Assembly: GCF_030272615.1 (NCBI RefSeq)
Contig: NC_081406.1
Coordinates: 470,508,400-470,572,399 of the forward strand
Source: Cryptomeria japonica
Lineage: Eukaryota > Streptophyta > Pinopsida > Cupressales > Cupressaceae
DNA length: 64,000 bases
Direction: 5' to 3'
The notes below the pieces were generated by a model that was given only the letters and a program-made list of their open reading frames with translations, was not told the DNA's origin and made no database searches. How positions within the stretch are numbered: position 1 is the stretch's first letter; each line of letters starts with the position of its first letter. Shown here piece by piece: positions 22,588 through 35,668 of the stretch. The position numbers and the translations under genes are program-made.

Positions 22588-24979
22588 ATAGGTTTAGAGT
22601 GTTATCCCCCAAATAATTTCTCTTATCCAAATCATTGAACGTATAGGCTCCTATAGAGAACATGCTTTTTATGAGTGTAAACCAATTGATTTCAAGTAGA
22701 TATCAGCTTTGATATCAATGTAAGGAACAAAGTGCCCTTACAAAATATACACAGCAGAATTAATATAATTATTGCTGACAATTAAATGGTTGCACACAAA
22801 TAAAATGAGAAAAGAAACTAGAGACCTACGACCACCCAGAGTATTTTTGCATGCATAAAGAGAATGTTTTTCAAGGATAAGAAACCTTAAGATGTGAAAT
22901 TCATAATACACAAATGTCATCAAAAGTATCTCTTAAACCCTTTTTGTTTGACTTATGTGAGGAACAAACAATCAGTTGCTTACTGAAAAGAGTCACCCAG
23001 GCTGCATTGCTATATAGTATAAACTGTAGGTAAAATTCATGCAACATCGTCAATGGGCCCTTGGTCTGCTGGTGAAGTTGAAAGGTACTTAATGAGCCCA
23101 CCAAGAATCAAGTCTTGCTGAGCGCAAGGCTCTGACATCTAAAAGGGATGAGGACCAGATCGTGCCCTGGGTGAATTTGACGAAATGAAATTTGATGAGG
23201 TTCTTGAGCTCCTGTATGGGATAGCAAAAACGAATTTTTGGACAAACCTCCATTACAAAAAAAAAATTCAAGCAACATCTGTTTTAATTCCTAGATAACC
23301 TTTCGATCTGGTTAGTAAGTTGCCTGCAAAGAGAGGTAGAGAGAAAGAAACAAAGAAAAAAAACAATCTCCACAAAATGACAAAAAACAATCAACAGGAC
23401 TGGAACATACACCAGTCACAAAAGCAAAAGAATAGGGCAAAAAAGGATGCGCTAGACAAAAAGCAAATACAAAAGGGGCTAAATGGTATGTATGGGTGGT
23501 AAAGAATTAGTATGTTCATAATATATGTTACCACTTTGCGACGGAAGATACTGATGGATAATCTATGTTGTAAAATTCTTTTGATTAAAAGACTAATTTC
23601 TATAGTTTGTATTCCAAATATGGTAGATAGTTGGATACGCATTGATTCAATTAACAGGCTTTGAAAATGCCTGATATTATCACAGAAAAATAATGAAAAA
23701 CAATTATATTGAATTAGAAACCTTGAATTAGTGTGCAATGAGAAGATCCATTTAAAATACAAGTCATATCACCTAGCATTCCGACTTGAAAGTCCTGGTT
23801 GAAAAACATATAAGAGTGTCCTCCCATTCTTTTGGCAACCATTCACATGAAAGCCTCGTGTATATTAAGCTAGAGATCATATTTTATGGTTACCTATAAT
23901 GTTATTTATCAAGATGAAATTTTGGACAAGATTTTGAACTTTAATGATATAAAGTTATGAAAATCAAATACCAGAATCTCAGAATATATGGAAAAAGATT
24001 TGGGACCTTCTATAACATTTGAAAAACCTTTTCCATTAGATCACATAACACAATGCCTGAAGACTTGTACCTGACCAAGCTCAGAGTAAATCATCTTGAT
24101 GGAAAAGAGTCCATATTTTTTCAAGATAAGACAACAATTTCATTATATGATAACATTGAAGTAAGATGAAGAAAGAAATAATTTTATCCTGAATTTAACA
24201 CCCCAAGCCCTGAAGAAAGGGGTTAAGAATTGCAGTTGATAAAAATGGCATTGGTGATAGAGGGCCATCTGAGGTTGTTCATAGACCCCATTGACCCCTT
24301 ATTTAAGTATGCCCATTCTACAAGGGGGGTAAGAAATCAGTTCAAGACACAAGGACCAGCAAGTAATTAACTAGACAGTACAGGAAAAAGGAAAATTTTG
24401 TGTAGAACATATTTGAGATCAGAAGGATGCCCTGTTGCATGCAAACTTCACATGTCTGTACTGAGGTGTTCTTTAAATATTTTAGAAGATAAAAAATAAA
24501 CTTTGATTAGAGAAAAAATCCCAATTCATTGAAGCCAACATTTTCATGCTAAATATATCTACTGTTACAGTCCGAGATGGTACCCAGTCAAAGTAATTTT
24601 ACATATCTTAGCACAGGTCAAGATCGGAAACTAATATGGCATTCATCCAAAAAGAAACAAAAATGGTTGTCTGTAAAAAAGAGCTAAAGAATGAAGCTTT
24701 TTGATTCATCATAAAAAAATTATCATCAATTACTTTCAAAAGTAACATGTTCTACATGCATCCGATTGTAGAGTGCCTGTTTAAGAAATCTATGATTAAC
24801 ATTTACTAGATCAAAGAATCAACTTCCATTCAGATTGTTTAATAAAGCAAATAATAAGTAATGCCGTATTAAAAAGTACAAGAATTTAGAAAGCAGCCAA
24901 TTTTATGATCATGCGATGTGAAACCAGAGGACTCCCTGTTCCAACAATATTATAATATAAAGCCAAAACAAAGAAGAAA
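22588..24979. other. No recognisable gene; low-repeat AT-rich DNA
   Basis: Only short shadow ORFs are present. This stretch lacks obvious transposon termini and lies downstream (minus strand) of the IQD-like exon, so it may be intron. No IQ-motif exon (IQxxxRGxxxR pattern) was found in it. Confidence 0.4.
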
Positions 24980-25108
24980 TCAAGAATTTTTCTTTTTTAG
25001 ATGCAAAATAGAGTTTGAACTGTTTACATTTCCACGCTTCTCTGATGGATGTGCTTTAGGCTTTCCAAGGCCAACCAGCGTCTTAAACCACTTCCCAGAG
25101 ATGCCCAT
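24980..25108 (-). CDS. First coding exon resembling an IQ-domain (IQD) protein
   Basis: From ATG at 25108 the minus strand reads MGISGKWFKTLVGLGKPKAH, then PSEKRGN, and reaches TGA at 24980 after 42 codons. The N-terminus MGxSGKWxKxLxGLxKPxK is characteristic of one group of plant IQD proteins, calmodulin-binding scaffolds linked to microtubules. In those genes the short first exon is followed by an intron; GGAAAT|GTAAAC near 25029 is a possible donor, and codons after it would be intron. No downstream exon with IQ motifs is seen in the window, so it is either the start of a gene with very long introns or a captured exon. Confidence 0.5.
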   Translation of the reverse strand: MGISGKWFKTLVGLGKPKAHPSEKRGNVNSSNSILHLKKKNS

Positions 25109-25850
25109 TGTGCAGTCCTCCAAATATCAAACTTGTAAATTCTTCAAACCTGTTGATAAAGAAAATCATCAAGATTCATCCTTTTAGTATAAATGCTCCC
25201 AAAGAATGCAACATACATCCAACCACGCATATTGCTAATGGGGAAAAAGAGTTAAAATAATGATCAAAACTTTTGTAACAGCATGCAAGCTGAGGTAAAG
25301 AAAACATACAGTAGATGGCAAATTGTTTTATATGTTATGATATTTGGAAGGTCTTTTCCCAAAACTGGGCAGCAAAAATTAATAATTTTAATGTTTATAT
25401 ACAGGCTAATCATTAGTGCACAGACACAACAAGACAGGCATCCTATGTTTAAATTATTCAGATGCCTTATAGAAGCCTTTCTTTTTCACCATGTCTACCT
25501 TAGTTTACTCCATTTCTCTTATTGATTCTTTCAACATTCTAGCTAAACCTTGGAGTATATGTTGCCAAAGATATTCATCCATCCTTCAAGATCACTACTC
25601 CCCCTTGATATTTTGTGCTTTTATCTTTCACAAAACGTTTTCCTTTCAAGCAGATAATGACTCACTTCTTGATGTTCTCAATGAACACCTTCAGCTATGT
25701 GACCTGTACAAGAATTTTTACTTGCTTGTTTAAAGAAATTGTTTAATGTACCATTTCCACATCAAAGTATGAATCCAATCGCATACATAAAAGTCATTTC
25801 CTATGTGTTCAAATAATTTATTGAAGAATATTATTTGGCCTTCTCAAGAG
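25109..25850. other. No recognisable gene; possible upstream region of the IQD-like exon
   Basis: No transposon ends and no conserved coding are seen. If the IQD-like exon is real, this is its 5' UTR and promoter side. No convincing TATA box could be chosen. Confidence 0.35.
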
Positions 25851-26110
25851 TGTTGGATAAATTTAGGTTTACATTTTAAAATCATCTTAGTGACTTAGCA
25901 CTATTTTAAATAAATAATTAGTTGGGAGTAAGTTTCCTGTAAGGTAGTTTAGGGAATTTGGGGTGGTTGTCACTTGCCAGAGAATGCAATGCTTTATAAG
26001 AATATGCATTATATATTGTAAAACCCTTAAGAATTAATATTATAAATTTATAATTACATTTTGGTGACTTCTATGAGAGCATTATGATTTAGATTTTACA
26101 ATTTTCATCA
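25851..26110 (+). mobile_element. Copia-type 5' LTR (short)
   Basis: It begins TGTTGGATAAATTTAGG and ends ATTTTCA(TCA) directly before the primer-binding site. The ~257-260-bp length and TGTTGGA start are typical of small copia LTRs. TATAAG is present around 25994. No second LTR or pol coding was found to the right, so this is a truncated remnant. Confidence 0.6.
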
Positions 26111-26122
26111 TGGTATCAAAGC
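26111..26122 (+). other. Primer-binding site, initiator tRNA-Met type
   Basis: TGGTATCAAAGC differs by one base from TGGTATCAGAGC, the complement of the plant initiator tRNA-Met 3' end used by copia elements. It lies immediately after the LTR. Confidence 0.7.
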
Positions 26123-28440
26123 ACAAGTATTGACCAGTGTGAGGGTTTGAAGCCTTTCTATGAGGGTGACAAAACTTTTCTTGCAGCATGAGATGAATCC
26201 AAAGGGCATGATATTGTGTGCTTGTGAATAGCCAATAAATGTGTGCCAGTCATCTATGGTACCTGCTTTGCTGGAAAAAACTGAGCCATAAATTGCTGCT
26301 GAATGTGAGACTGGACATGAGAGTATAAACCATAAATCATTGCTGAATATGAGACTGAACATAATAGCATAAGGCATGGTTTGGCTAAGTCATATAATTT
26401 CTGCATACGTGTGGATGTTGAGAAGATCCTAGAAACAAGAAGTAGATATCCACCTTTCAAAATAAGTCTGTCTGCGAATTGTGGAGACTCATGGCCCAAG
26501 TATGAATTTCTTTGGTCTGACTTGGAGATTTCTGCCTTATAATTCGGGCTTGACGATTCACAGCAGTGAATCAATATCTGGTCAACATCTGATGTGGGTG
26601 AACAAACAAGGGCTGTCCGTTCCAAATATACAAATATAACTCTCCTTTGATTCCCATAAATATTTCTCTTTTGCATTTCAAGTGCTGGATCTGCTTGATG
26701 GATGGGATTTATTTAATCATTTGGCTGGCAGGAATCTAGATTTTACCAAATAATTGCCTCTGTTTTTATCATCTCCAACATGCAAAACAATTTAAAAAAT
26801 CGTGGTACATTTTTTTAAGATTTTTATAAGGGCATACATGTAAAGGATTTATTTTTGCTTATATATTGAAAAGGGAGAAATAACATTTAGTGTTGAATGG
26901 TGATTTAGTAATAATGACAAGTTATAATCCTCCATCAATTGCTAATCGAATGTTTGATGACTGAAAATTTGAGAACTGAAATTTCATCAAAGATCTTTGT
27001 CTCTAATGGAAAGTTTCGTCAATCCAACTAAATATGTTATTTGTCATACTCCTTACAATGCCAAAATGACTAGTGTTCTTAATAAAAAAAAATATTGGTG
27101 AATTCCTCTTACAGCTTGTCCTTTGGATTAATTTCCACAACCAAAAGGCATCCCTAACATCACATTGACCCAAGACTTTAACCAGCCTCATTTGTTGGGA
27201 GCATCACATCCACTATGTTGAACATGGCATTTAAGCCAATTTCTAAGCTTTAATGTGCTTCCTGTGTATTTTTATCTAGGGCTCCTATTTGGAAGCCACA
27301 ATATTTTACCACCAAAGCTCATCTCTTTCAAAATATAGCTATTAACAATTATTACTACAAAATATAGGCAATATCCACATATGTATGAGTTTGGCCAAGG
27401 CTTGCAATTCATTATTGTTTTGGAATTGCAAATAGCAATACATAACAATCAACTAAGATGATGGCAAACTAGATAGAACCTACTATCTCTATAAGATGGG
27501 CAATGAATGTTGCATATTGAATGAACTTTAAGCCATAAGTTGGAAATAACTTGAAAATGACAGTGACAAGGTTGATCACTTCATAAATATTGGTATGCAA
27601 AGTTACTATGAATAATTAAAACAATAAGAAAAGAGCTATCGTGTATGTTTTGAAAATATTGATTATTGTGAAAGCAAAAAAATGATGTGGCCCATAAAAT
27701 TTGTATCTATTATAAGTTAACTTGAAAAGGCTCACTTATTTCAATAAGGGAACCACATATGGCAAGTAGACATGCTAGCTAGGTCAGGACCTACAATTTC
27801 TCCTTTGACATAGATCATAGATATTATATGAAAGTGTTGAATCCTACTTTGTCATTCCACCAATGAAGATCAAGATTCCTCCAAATTGGTTCTACACTAC
27901 ACGTTGCATTCTACCATCCTTTACATATAGCATGTCTAAGACCTTTTTACATATAAATTAGTTTTGGCTACCCTTCCTAGACATTTTTATGCTCTCCCTA
28001 CCTATAATGTTAGTGTGTTTCCTTCTAGATCTCCTACTCAACCTTGTATAAACCTCATCGTTGATTAACATCTATAGTTATATCCTTCTCCTAGGCAATG
28101 CATTACTAGTTGTAATTGTATTTTCTTCCCTACTTCATATAATTCACTCAAAATCTTCACTAGAAAACAACTAGATCTATAAAGAAGAAAAATTACATCT
28201 CTTTGCACCAAGAAAATCTTCTTCAAGCCCAACTTGCTGATCAAGGAGGAGAATAGTTGCTATCTTAGATTAGAAAACCCTCCATAGGTTTCTTCCTACA
28301 TGGATGAAAAGCTATGTTACTAGATCCTCCAAGGGACCAATCTCATTCAAGTCTTTTTCAAATCGGATCCACGATCTGGTTTGGTTTGCTTGTGGATACA
28401 GACAAGACATGCATCTAAGGAGGTGGGTATGTCTAGGACA
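26123..28440. other. Decayed retroelement interior or unassigned DNA
   Basis: A ~60-bp near-duplication (GCCATAAATTGCTGCTGAAT / ACCATAAATCATTGCTGAAT) occurs at about 26284-26375. No gag or pol motif could be read with confidence. Coding-like phrases near 27840-28090 are too broken to name. Confidence 0.35.
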
Positions 28441-28515
28441 GACCCAAGCAAACCTACAAAGGATCCAAGCGGACCCAAGCAAACCTACAAAGGATCCAAG
28501 CGGACCCAACCAAAC
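28441..28515. repeat. 31-bp tandem duplication
   Basis: Two identical units, each beginning GACCCAAGCAAACCTACAAA, occupy 28441-28471 and 28472-28502, followed by a partial third (GACCCAACCAAACCC). Confidence 0.9.
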
Positions 28516-28544
28516 CCAAGGTGGCCCATCAAACAAAGAATATA

Positions 28545-28985
28545 CGAAGCACACTATACACATAAATACACTTAAGGCATGAAGCATACATGTGAATACA
28601 CGCAGCGCATAAAGAATGAAGTATACATGAATAAACTTAAGGCATGAAACATACACATGAATAAAGCATGGAGTATGCACATGAATACACTTAAGGCTTG
28701 AAGCATACGTGTAGTGCATAAAGCATAAAGTATACACATGAAGTATGAAGTAGCATACATGTAAAGCATGAAGCAATATACATAAATACACTCAAGGCAT
28801 GAAGCATATATACATGTAAGGTATGAAGCAATATGCAAGGCATTAAGCATCCACATAAGGCATGAAATAGTACACATAAAACATGAAGTGTACACATAAG
28901 GCATGAAGTATAAATACACATAGGACATGAAGCCATATCAATACACACCAGGCATGAAGCATACATTTGGAAGGCACACACATAT
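28545..28985. repeat. Degenerate minisatellite rich in GGCATGAAGCATACAC
   Basis: About 440 bp built from variants of AAGGCATGAAGCATACACAT and GAATACACTTAAGGCATGAA in irregular order. The minus-strand ORFs here (Cys/Tyr/Leu/His-rich) are translations of this simple repeat, not genes. Confidence 0.85.
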
Positions 28986-29054
28986 ACGAGTGCAATGTTA
29001 ACCCTAATTGTATGGCAGTTTAGTAGGTTTGTCCCATAGGCTAGCAGGAATAGT

Positions 29055-29066
29055 GCTCTAATACCA
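29055..29066 (-). other. Primer-binding site, initiator tRNA-Met type
   Basis: GCTCTAATACCA is the reverse complement of TGGTATTAGAGC, one base from the initiator tRNA-Met complement. It sits 7 bases from the LTR end at 29074, which defines a minus-strand element whose interior extends to the left. Confidence 0.6.
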
Positions 29067-29073
29067 ATTGAAA

Positions 29074-30607
29074 TGTCTTCTTCCTAATTGTCCTAAAGTG
29101 TGCCCTAAAATCACCATTGCAACAAATTAGGGTTAGGGTTACATCTTTACCAAGTAAAATATCTCTTAAAATAATGTGATCCTGGAATCAAATCCTGCAA
29201 TCATAACATAAGAAACATATACACATATAATATATATCCATTATTAGGGTTAGTCCATAACACATGATATTCATATAATATCTATAACATCACTTCAAAC
29301 ACATTATGGTGTTAGAGAAGAAGCATGATAGGTCCGCTTGAAGCCATCCCACACTAAGCCCAAGAGTGGAACTTTGGCCCTCTTGGCCCCAATGGCAAGC
29401 AACATGGACATCCACTCAAGGTATTCTACCTAGTGGGGTGCTTGTACCTGCTATCCCTATCCATGCTTCATCTCCTAAGATTAATAGCCACCATTATAGA
29501 GTTAAGCAGGGATCGTAATGGAAGTTCCTCGATTGTCCTATCTAAGCCCAAGAGCGGAGCTTTGGCCCTCTTGTCCCTGATGGTGGGCAACATGGACATC
29601 CACTCGGTGTATCCTACCTAGATGGCAACCCTCATGATTTCTCCCTTCCTTGCACCTCCTTCCTTCTATACATGATGGGGGTTTACAAGCAGATTTTTGC
29701 CATACGCATTTTATATCTTATCGTAGATATATATAACAGAAAGTTGATTGATAAATAATGTATAGATAATATTAATACCACAAGAGCAATTGTTAGATTA
29801 CTAGATGCTGGTAATAACAGTTATGAAATAACCAAGGGTCTGTTGCTTTTCTATGCCCGATCTGTATACTATTTTATTGTTTAACTCCTGTAATTGCTTC
29901 TGATCTGATGATTGTAATTGGTGTAATATTCCCGATTTTTTAGTTTGCTTCTTGCCGATGACTGCTGTGCTTGATCCTCAGTCAATGATCCTCAAGATCT
30001 ATTATTGAATGATGACGGACTCTAATTGATGATTCCATGGTCTAAATATTAATCATTGTGTTTCCTTAATTGGAATGCTTCTTGGTTGATGTTGCTTTCA
30101 CATGGAGAATGCAAGCTATCCTCTTGTTCCACAGTGATAATTTATTTTATATGTTGATGTTTGTTGCTGCTGTGTATATGAGAAGTTCCCTCCTTCCTTC
30201 CTTCCCCTTGGAGTGGTCAAATGAGTTGTATATGTATTCCTTCAACGGTAATGAGAAGTCATGTCACTTCCTGCAGTTGCATCTGCTTGTAGGAAAGGTG
30301 AATCTTCCTTATTTGACCACTGCCCCTTTGTAACCACTCACTTACCTTTAGTAACTAATGAAATGTCCCTTAGCCTTATGCTAACCGGCCCATATTAGCA
30401 GACCATTTTATTAACAATGTGATCACTGTTATCTAGGAGAGGATTTAACGATTTACAGAAAATGTTATGTTCCTGAATCATGAACATTGGCTAGTCAATC
30501 CTTCCCTATTGCAGTCCGGTTGGTACTAAACCTTTAGAATATTACTAAGTCTTGAATCAAGGCAATTTTCTTTGATCGATTATGTTTGTCATGACGGGAA
30601 CATGACA
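29074..30607 (-). mobile_element. 5' LTR of a minus-strand retroelement
   Basis: The plus-strand left end TGTCTTCTTCC lies beside the primer-binding site, and the right end is GACGGGAACATGACA, like GGGGACATGACA of the solo LTR at 38265. It shares a CTAAGCCCAAGAG-type internal repeat with the LTR at 32995. The right neighbour is a hAT transposase fragment that begins exactly at 30608, supporting the boundary. The 3' LTR was not found. Confidence 0.55.
29353..29640. repeat. Two ~95-bp repeats inside the LTR (period 189 bp)
   Basis: CTAAGCCCAAGAGTGGAACT... at 29353 and CTAAGCCCAAGAGCGGAGCT... at 29542, each followed by TTTGGCCCTCTTG and AACATGGACATCCACTC. Related, more diverged copies lie at about 33210 and 33417 in the LTR at 32995. 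Confidence 0.85.
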
Positions 30608-31100
30608 CATATTTAGATCATTTTCAAAATTGGAGCTATTGAAGGTAAATTAAAAATATAATATTATATTTTACTTTAACTTTAGTTACCTGAAAATTTA
30701 TTTTTTTTAAATTAGTAACTTAAGTCGTAATTTGATTGTGTATTCTACTTAAAGTTTATTTTTTATTATTTAATTATTAATTATTAAATAGGTTGTTGAG
30801 ACCCATTTCGCCTCTACCGCAATCATCTTGACATGACTTGTGAATGTTCACAAGACACTTTCTAGCATAATCATCAACCAAACTTGGTCCATATGGAGGT
30901 AAAGGAATAGTAGGAGGGCAATAAATATTAAATCAGTGAATCTAGATGAGTGATGGTAGGATCGTGTGGAGTTTTGAGTATGATTTGTTATACTAACATG
31001 GACAAGACTTGCTTAGGAGAGATATGATGGCATCTACTCAAATGTTTCCAAATGTCTTTTACCTAGTTGGATTAGTAAATCTCTTACAATCTTAGGTACC
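30608..31100 (+). pseudogene. hAT transposase fragment retaining an intron
   Basis: The exon piece FSKLELLK ends at 30644, followed by an AT-rich 147-bp intron (GTAAAT...AAATAG, 30645-30791), then VVETHFASTAIILT, stop, LVNVHKTL, NQTWSIW, and later DRVE and LSMICYTNMDKTCLGEIYDG in broken frames. The same blocks occur in the minus-strand hAT pseudogene at 21650-21950 (KLELL-like, SPSWSIWTQS, DRVEY, YTDMDRPCLGEVYDD). It corresponds to the region between the DUF659 core and the C-terminal dimerisation domain. A ~50-bp deletion joins DRVE to LSM. Its 5' part is cut off by the LTR ending at 30607. Confidence 0.75.
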
Positions 31101-32994
31101 TTTTTCTTGTGTCCTTGACATTTTTTTAATCCCAGACATGATTTTGTCATTGTTGAGACACTATAGTTTAAAACCCAATTGTTGCTTAGGTCCTCGTATT
31201 GGCTAGGTGTGGCTTCTTGGTAAGTTTAACACCATTTGCAATTTTCCTTGTGCAATTGCCACCCAAATTGTGCGCCTCACCTACCTTAAAATTCTTAGCA
31301 TGCCTTGGGTGAAGGAATATCAACCCTTTGCCACATTTTGAGTGGATTTCTTGAGCATCAACATTTATTTCCTCCTTACCAGCTTGAAACAATCCTCTTT
31401 ACACTACAAAATTGTTAGTCAAAAGAACCATGATGATACAAACTCCTACATGAACTAAGGAAAGGACAACACTTGATTTGAACATGAAGCAAACTCAAAG
31501 ATTAACTAATAACTAACTAGCAAAAGGAGGCTAAAAAGAAGGTTTTGTACAAGTACCAACACTCGACCATAGAAACTAATCCATAAATTCCTAATTACCA
31601 AAATCAATCTCTACCCTTGTTTTCTCAATCCTGGACTTCTACACTCACTTAACTCTCAAGACATAGTTCATTATTGTTTCATCCTCAAAGTCATTGTAGT
31701 CTAGAGAATCCATGATATTCATATCCTTCCCTTCCTTGCTTGAGAGAGGACTCCCACACACACATTCTTTTGAAGGATCCCATTTGCCCTAGCCTCTATT
31801 CCATGCATCAAGGAAGAAAGCCTAGCATCCTTAGATTTATCCAACATTAACTAGCCATGGTTCCTCCAAATGAAATCTACATCTACCTTTCCAAATTTTA
31901 GAATCCAGTTTTCAAGTTTACAATCTTGGTAGTAGAAGTTGTCAAAGAGTTGCACTCCCTCTTGAAACGCCCCATCTAATTGCACCAAAAACAACAAATG
32001 GAAGCCCTTCATAATTTATATATTGGAACCATGGGGCATATATCAATCTAATACCAATGTAGTATGAAAGGGGCTCAAAAGGATCCTACACACTTTAACA
32101 ACGTGAATCTACAAATCTTTTGAGAATGGATCAATCCTTATGAAATTTCCTACTTGTTCCACAAGAAGCTTTAAATGACCCAAATTTCACATAACTAAGG
32201 GAAGATTGTAGAATATTATGGGAACTAAAGAAAAATCCACCTCTGCAAAATTTTAAAAAGGATGCCACAAGCATAGAAAGAGCTTGCATTTCCCAGAAAA
32301 CCAAGGTCTGTTGGACCAAACAAACTCTCAATCCACCTAAGAATGAAATTTGATTGCAAAAACAACCTTGGACAGAACTAAAACCAAAGGGTTTGAGATT
32401 GACATCCAAGATTCGTCAATCCATTTGTAGAACTCCCAAGAGTGGCCTTCTACCCATAACTTAGCAAATGATACAATAGCTTTGCAAATTGTCAATAACT
32501 AGGTCGATTTAGTTTTCTACAAGGAAAATTTGCAAAGAAAAAGAAGAGATTAAAACAAAGATATCCCCAAAAGGAGATAACCCATTGACAACTTGGTTGG
32601 TTCAAAACATTGGCAAGCATCTGCTAAGAAGGGGCTGCTTTCATCATCTTATCTAATGCAAAACAAATCAAGAGGAGACACCTTTGTAGTAGGAATGTAG
32701 AGAAGCGTAGGAACAAAGGATGCAACCTCCTGTAACAAAGTGATTTTGTAACAATCCCCATAGTGATGAAAGAGACTAGTGGCATTCTTGCATCCCTGAA
32801 ATTTTTCGTGAAACTCTAGTACAAGATCTTTCATTGCAGCAAGAACAAAGTCACCTTCATTTGGATGAAGAACAGTTTCATCATTACCTTTTGTTATGTT
32901 CCCTTTTGAGGTATATCTGATTTTTACCCAAAAATAGCAATCCCAACAATATAACTTATTTACAAAAAGTATTCTATGACTAAATCACATAATA
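31101..32994. other. No recognisable gene
   Basis: Short ORFs such as 31186-31392 and 32131-32409 (minus) carry no motif I recognise. No terminal repeats are seen. Possibly the interior of a decayed element. Confidence 0.4.
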
Positions 32995-33827
32995 TGTAAT
33001 GTCCCCTTTTGTAAATGCCCTAGTTTTTGCCCTAAATCACAATTTCCAAGCTCATTGAAAGTGTAGTCCATAGAATAGATCTTTCCTACTATGTTGGAAA
33101 CATTAATTAAATTGTAAGATATCTCATATCTCTAATCTATTTGAGTAAATTCAACCATACGGAAGCTAGAATAAGGTGACTTGATAGGGTGCCCTAGAGA
33201 TACTCTACCCTAGGCCCAAGAGCGGATATACCATCCCTCTTGGCCTCATGTGGCCCTTGCCATCCATATGAGGTGGTGTACCTAGAGAGGTGTCCTATAA
33301 CCGTTCCCCTTCATCATGACATCCTTTTTCACTTCCTATGATCGGATTCCTTAGCATAGTGATCCACCATGATAGAGGGTTGGGGTGCATTAGGGTGTCC
33401 CAGAAATCCTTCCCTTCTAAGCTCAAGGGAAGCACTCCTTGTACCCCTGTGGCCTCATGGGACCCTCGATCACCACCATGAGGTGGCATACTTAGAAGAC
33501 CCCTCCTTGTATTCCCTAATCATGGTTGATAGCACTTGAACAAACATATAGAGTGTTTGCCCTTTCGGGTGAATAACTTAAAGCACACAGATAAAACACG
33601 TAATGCAGAATAATAACGCCATAGATATCAGACAAGTATAAAAGATATTATTCCATTCATCATTGTTCTTCCCCACAAGTTACATTCGGAAGTATATAAA
33701 GATGCCGAGGGGGTGCGAGCGCCAACCGTCGCACCGCAACTGCCACCCCTAGGTTGCCAACTAACCAACACAATTACAACTTAATTAACTAGTTTTATTT
33801 CCATGTACAATATTGCCGCCAACATCA
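32995..33827 (-). mobile_element. LTR of a minus-strand gypsy-like element
   Basis: The left end is TGTAATGTCCCC; the right end lies in GCCGCCAACATCA (33824 or 33827) next to a C7 run, which on the minus strand is a polypurine tract TTTTGGGGGGG placed just before a 3' LTR. On the minus strand TATATACTTCC (about 33700) is a TATA candidate. Internal repeats at 33210 and 33417 match the LTR at 29074. Minus-strand coding-like sequence (KSSGDDFFSFGG) runs up to the tract, as is common at the end of gypsy polyproteins. A shorter LTR (33554-33824) is the alternative. Confidence 0.45.
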
Positions 33828-35668
33828 TCCCCCCCAAAAGAAAAGAAGTCGTCTCCGGACGACTTAATACAAAATAGAAATGACATTAAACAAGAATTGC
33901 TGACGCCAGTCGAGCCCAGAACTTATACACCTGTTGCGTCCTCGCTTAAAAACCCTTTTCTGCTACCATCCTATGCTCAAGTGCGGATTTCACCATTAGT
34001 GCTTCCTTTGACATCACAATCCTGCTGTGCCTAAACCAAACTTGTCTGCAAAACATGCTTTTCAGTCTCAGCCTCCACCAACTGCTACTCAAATGATACT
34101 GTCTCCCTAGCCAATTTTAATTGCATATAGTCAGTATATAAGAGATTTTATAATCACCTCATGTTCTAGATTGCATATATTATTCATAAGTGAGTAATTA
34201 TGAATAGATTCATTATGCTGTCAATTACAGGAGCCATTGCAATAATACTATTAGTCCCCTTGTATGTCGAACCTGTCTGTTTATTTTCTGATCTGATCTG
34301 ACTTTCTTCCTAAATAGCACTATTGCTAAATGCGGTTCTGATTTTCCTTCTTTTCTCCTCTCATTCTATTCCTCTTATATATCCTCTCTCATGCCTTTTC
34401 ATCCCCAAAGGAGGTGCTTATCACGAGGATTCAGCACTCTTATACTTTAATTAAACATATATTAGCACTACCCCTTATACTGAGGCAGCCTTCATAATAT
34501 TATTATATTTAACTCGGTGAAACAACAACTCACTAATGAATTCGGCCTTATTTCTGACTTCAGCACTGCATTTTGTGATCTATAAATATTTCCCTTTGGT
34601 CAGCCCTCTTAAGATAATTGCTGCAAGTTTATTTTTCTCTGTCTGCCTAAAATAGTTTAATATTATCATCTTTATTTCTTAAATTTAATCTGATTTTATT
34701 TATCTTCATATGGAGTCGGCCCTTTCTGAAAATTCGCTGCTTAGGAATTATTGACATTTACCCTAGTCAGCCTTCTAGGTTATTATTCCCTCAGTTTGTT
34801 ATTTATAATTGTTGCAATCTGGTTAGGGGCATAACATAATAGCTATTGAACTTAAAAGGAAATAAACAAATAACAACTATAGTTTCACTTCCAACAACCA
34901 ACCATATTAGGGATTTGAGGGGAAAGCACAATAGGCACCAGGAGACTGTTCGCCACACCACAACTAAGCCCAAGGGCACAGAACATCCAACCAAGACAAT
35001 TCAACCCCTTGGCTCACAAGTGGCAGGACCTCAATTCCATCCAACTTGGGGTGGTCTACTTACATTGTCAGAACTGGTCTACTGCATCTCCCTGACAAAT
35101 TTCCTTACTAATCTCATCTAGCCCTTGGCTCACATGTATTGCTTGTAGGATGATGAATTGATTACTTCAGTAATTCTAAGGATTTAAATAGATTGATAAT
35201 TCGAATTAATAAATAAATCAAAAAACCATGAGAGATATAATAGACAATAGACTTAACCACATTTTCATACCAAATACTTTGCTTAAAAAATGGCTGCTTT
35301 CCCTGAATGCAGATTACATATGAATTCTGATATGATTCGATGCCTTTCTCCAAATGAAGATCCATTATATAGCCCTCAAGAGGGGACAAATAGTCATAAC
35401 CTTTGCCAAGGATAACCCCTTCCCACTAGTGGCATCTCCTCTACAAAACCGTTGCCTCTACATCTGCTGTTGTTGACTAACAAAATAATTATATTAATAT
35501 TCTAATTGGTTGCTGACCAGCTGGAGGACAACCTTTAATATATACATTATTATTCTTTGATAATTGATGTATGTTTAAAAGGGGTTGCCAGTCCAATTAC
35601 AAGTGTCGACCTCCATTATTTTTGTTTCTTCTTTACTATTTATTATCCTCTTTGATGGGGGCATGACA
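33828..35668. other. Decayed retroelement sequence ending in an isolated LTR terminus
   Basis: No pol domain can be read. At 35655-35668 GATGGGGGCATGACA resembles the terminus GGGGACATGACA of the solo LTR at 38265, so an LTR of that family probably ends here. Its other end was not identified. Confidence 0.35.

Noticed and set aside
28312-28981. Minus-strand ORFs rich in Cys, Tyr and Leu
   Set aside because: They overlap the GGCATGAAGCATACAC minisatellite and change with its repeat phase.
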